This document shows positions 63,549-64,000 of a stretch of DNA of 64,000 nucleotides, piece by piece. Position 1 is the first letter of the stretch, and the number at the start of each line of letters is the position of its first letter. The stretch spans positions 35,178 through 99,177 of the forward strand of contig NZ_AUCA01000006.1 of the NCBI RefSeq assembly GCF_000429525.1. The letters run 5' to 3'. Position numbers and translations under genes: made by a program. Source of the DNA: Alicyclobacillus contaminans DSM 17975 (GTDB lineage: Bacteria > Bacillota > Bacilli > Alicyclobacillales > Alicyclobacillaceae). The notes beneath the pieces are model-generated. The model did not search any database, was not told where the DNA came from, and worked only from the letters and a program-made list of their open reading frames with translations.

Positions 63549-63677
63549 CCGCTTTGAAACCCCATGTGGCCATCAATGTGCGCGATTTCGGTAGGTCGCT
63601 CACGTTCTACCGTACCTTTTTCGGGCTAGAACCTGTCAGAGTTCGCCCCGGCTATGCAAAGTTTGATGTTGAACAAC
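63545..63677 (+). pseudogene. ArsI/CadI-like vicinal-oxygen-chelate protein, truncated by IS66
   Basis: The first 44 residues (KPHVAINVRDFGRSLTFYRTFFG, VRVRPGYAKFDVEQ) match ArsI-type C-As lyase/CadI proteins with the N-terminal metal His. The frame is broken at 63678, where GTAAGCG, the conserved IS66 end, begins. The remainder is replaced by the transposon, so the enzyme is inactive. Confidence 0.85.
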
Positions 63678-64000
63678 GTAAGCGTCAAACCCCTCACACC
63701 TTGCGCTTCTCCAGACTTCGTGCGAGAGTCATGCACAGCAACAATCAGCCCCGCCAGGGAACCCAGCGGGGCGATTTCTCATGCTATGCTTTTTTCCCGC
63801 GCCTGCGGATCCGTTCCGGCAGGCGGTCCGACCACGGGAGTAACTCATCCATCGCCGCCCGGTCGTCCGTTCGGATGTTGGGCAACCGCTCGAACAGGTA
63901 TTCCAGGTACAGATACGGGTCCAGCCCGTTCTCCTTGGCTGTCTCCACCAGGCTGTAGGCAATGGCGCTCGCCCTTGCCCCGCGCGGTGTATTCGCGAAC
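63678..64000 (-). mobile_element. IS66-family element, partial
   Basis: Starts with the IS66-type terminal GTAAGCG inside the arsI-like gene and continues past the window edge. It contains the 3' end of tnpC on the minus strand. Confidence 0.82.
63784..64000 (-). CDS. IS66 family transposase TnpC, C-terminal part
   Basis: A 71-codon C-terminal piece cut by the window edge: ANTPRGARASAIAYSLVETA, ENGLDPYLYLEYLFERLPN and DELLPWSDRLPERIR before the stop. These are typical of the IS66 TnpC tail. The frame is undamaged within the window. It shares its motif set with the decayed copy at 62.5 kb. Confidence 0.87.
   Translation of the reverse strand, partial: FANTPRGARASAIAYSLVETAKENGLDPYLYLEYLFERLPNIRTDDRAAMDELLPWSDRLPERIRRRGKKA

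Overview
The window comes from an endospore-forming member of the Bacillota. It carries cotE, spoVS, a dipicolinate synthase B remnant, SpoIIIE/FtsK, TepA/YlzJ, YheC/YheD-type coat proteins and the Bacillus-like order recX-recA ... rny-ymdB-spoVS. The fairly GC-rich housekeeping DNA and the gene content fit Alicyclobacillaceae or a close relative; this placement is an inference, not a measured result. Nearly every gene lies on the minus strand, so transcription mostly runs from high to low coordinates.

1-39 kb is conserved core. It holds a seven-gene tRNA cluster, hfq, miaA, a methyltransferase, mutL, mutS, a RicA/YlbF-family gene and miaB. Next comes an unusual spore-linked block: three YheC/YheD ATP-grasp proteins plus a phage-type amidoligase, downstream of cotE. 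Then follow a dipeptidase, spoVS (with a predicted sigma-H promoter), ymdB, rny, recX, recA (with a LexA box), a DEAD-box helicase, cinA, pgsA, yajQ, rodZ, a ymfK-like gene, two exported proteins, ftsK/spoIIIE, ylzJ, tepA, rnjA, dapA, dapG and asd.

39-54.5 kb is a rearranged accessory region. dpaB is truncated at its 5' end, dpaA is missing, and the break carries a structured relic resembling the right end of an IS200/IS605-type element, then an IS1182-family copy, then a LysR gene fragment. Two almost identical 380-bp direct repeats, each encoding an AbrB-like regulator, bracket about 12.6 kb. This interval holds a c-di-GMP-I riboswitch with terminator and promoter, an EAL phosphodiesterase whose reading frame crosses a 16-G tract, cheW, cheA, an extraordinary 1016-residue sensorless chemoreceptor built from 56-residue repeats on both arms, cheR, cheB, a globin-coupled sensor, and an IS5-family copy with an internal amber stop. 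No cheY or flagellar gene is visible.

54.5-62.3 kb is a poorly understood catabolic or transport operon. It comprises a BglG-type PRD regulator, an amidohydrolase, a small PRD protein, SFCGS, DUF4312, DUF4311 and DUF4310 proteins, a DgaE-like PLP enzyme and a KDGP aldolase. 62.5-64 kb is mobile-element debris: an IS66 tnpC remnant, a tRNA 3'-end-like segment, and an arsR-arsI pair whose second gene is cut by another IS66 element running off the window.
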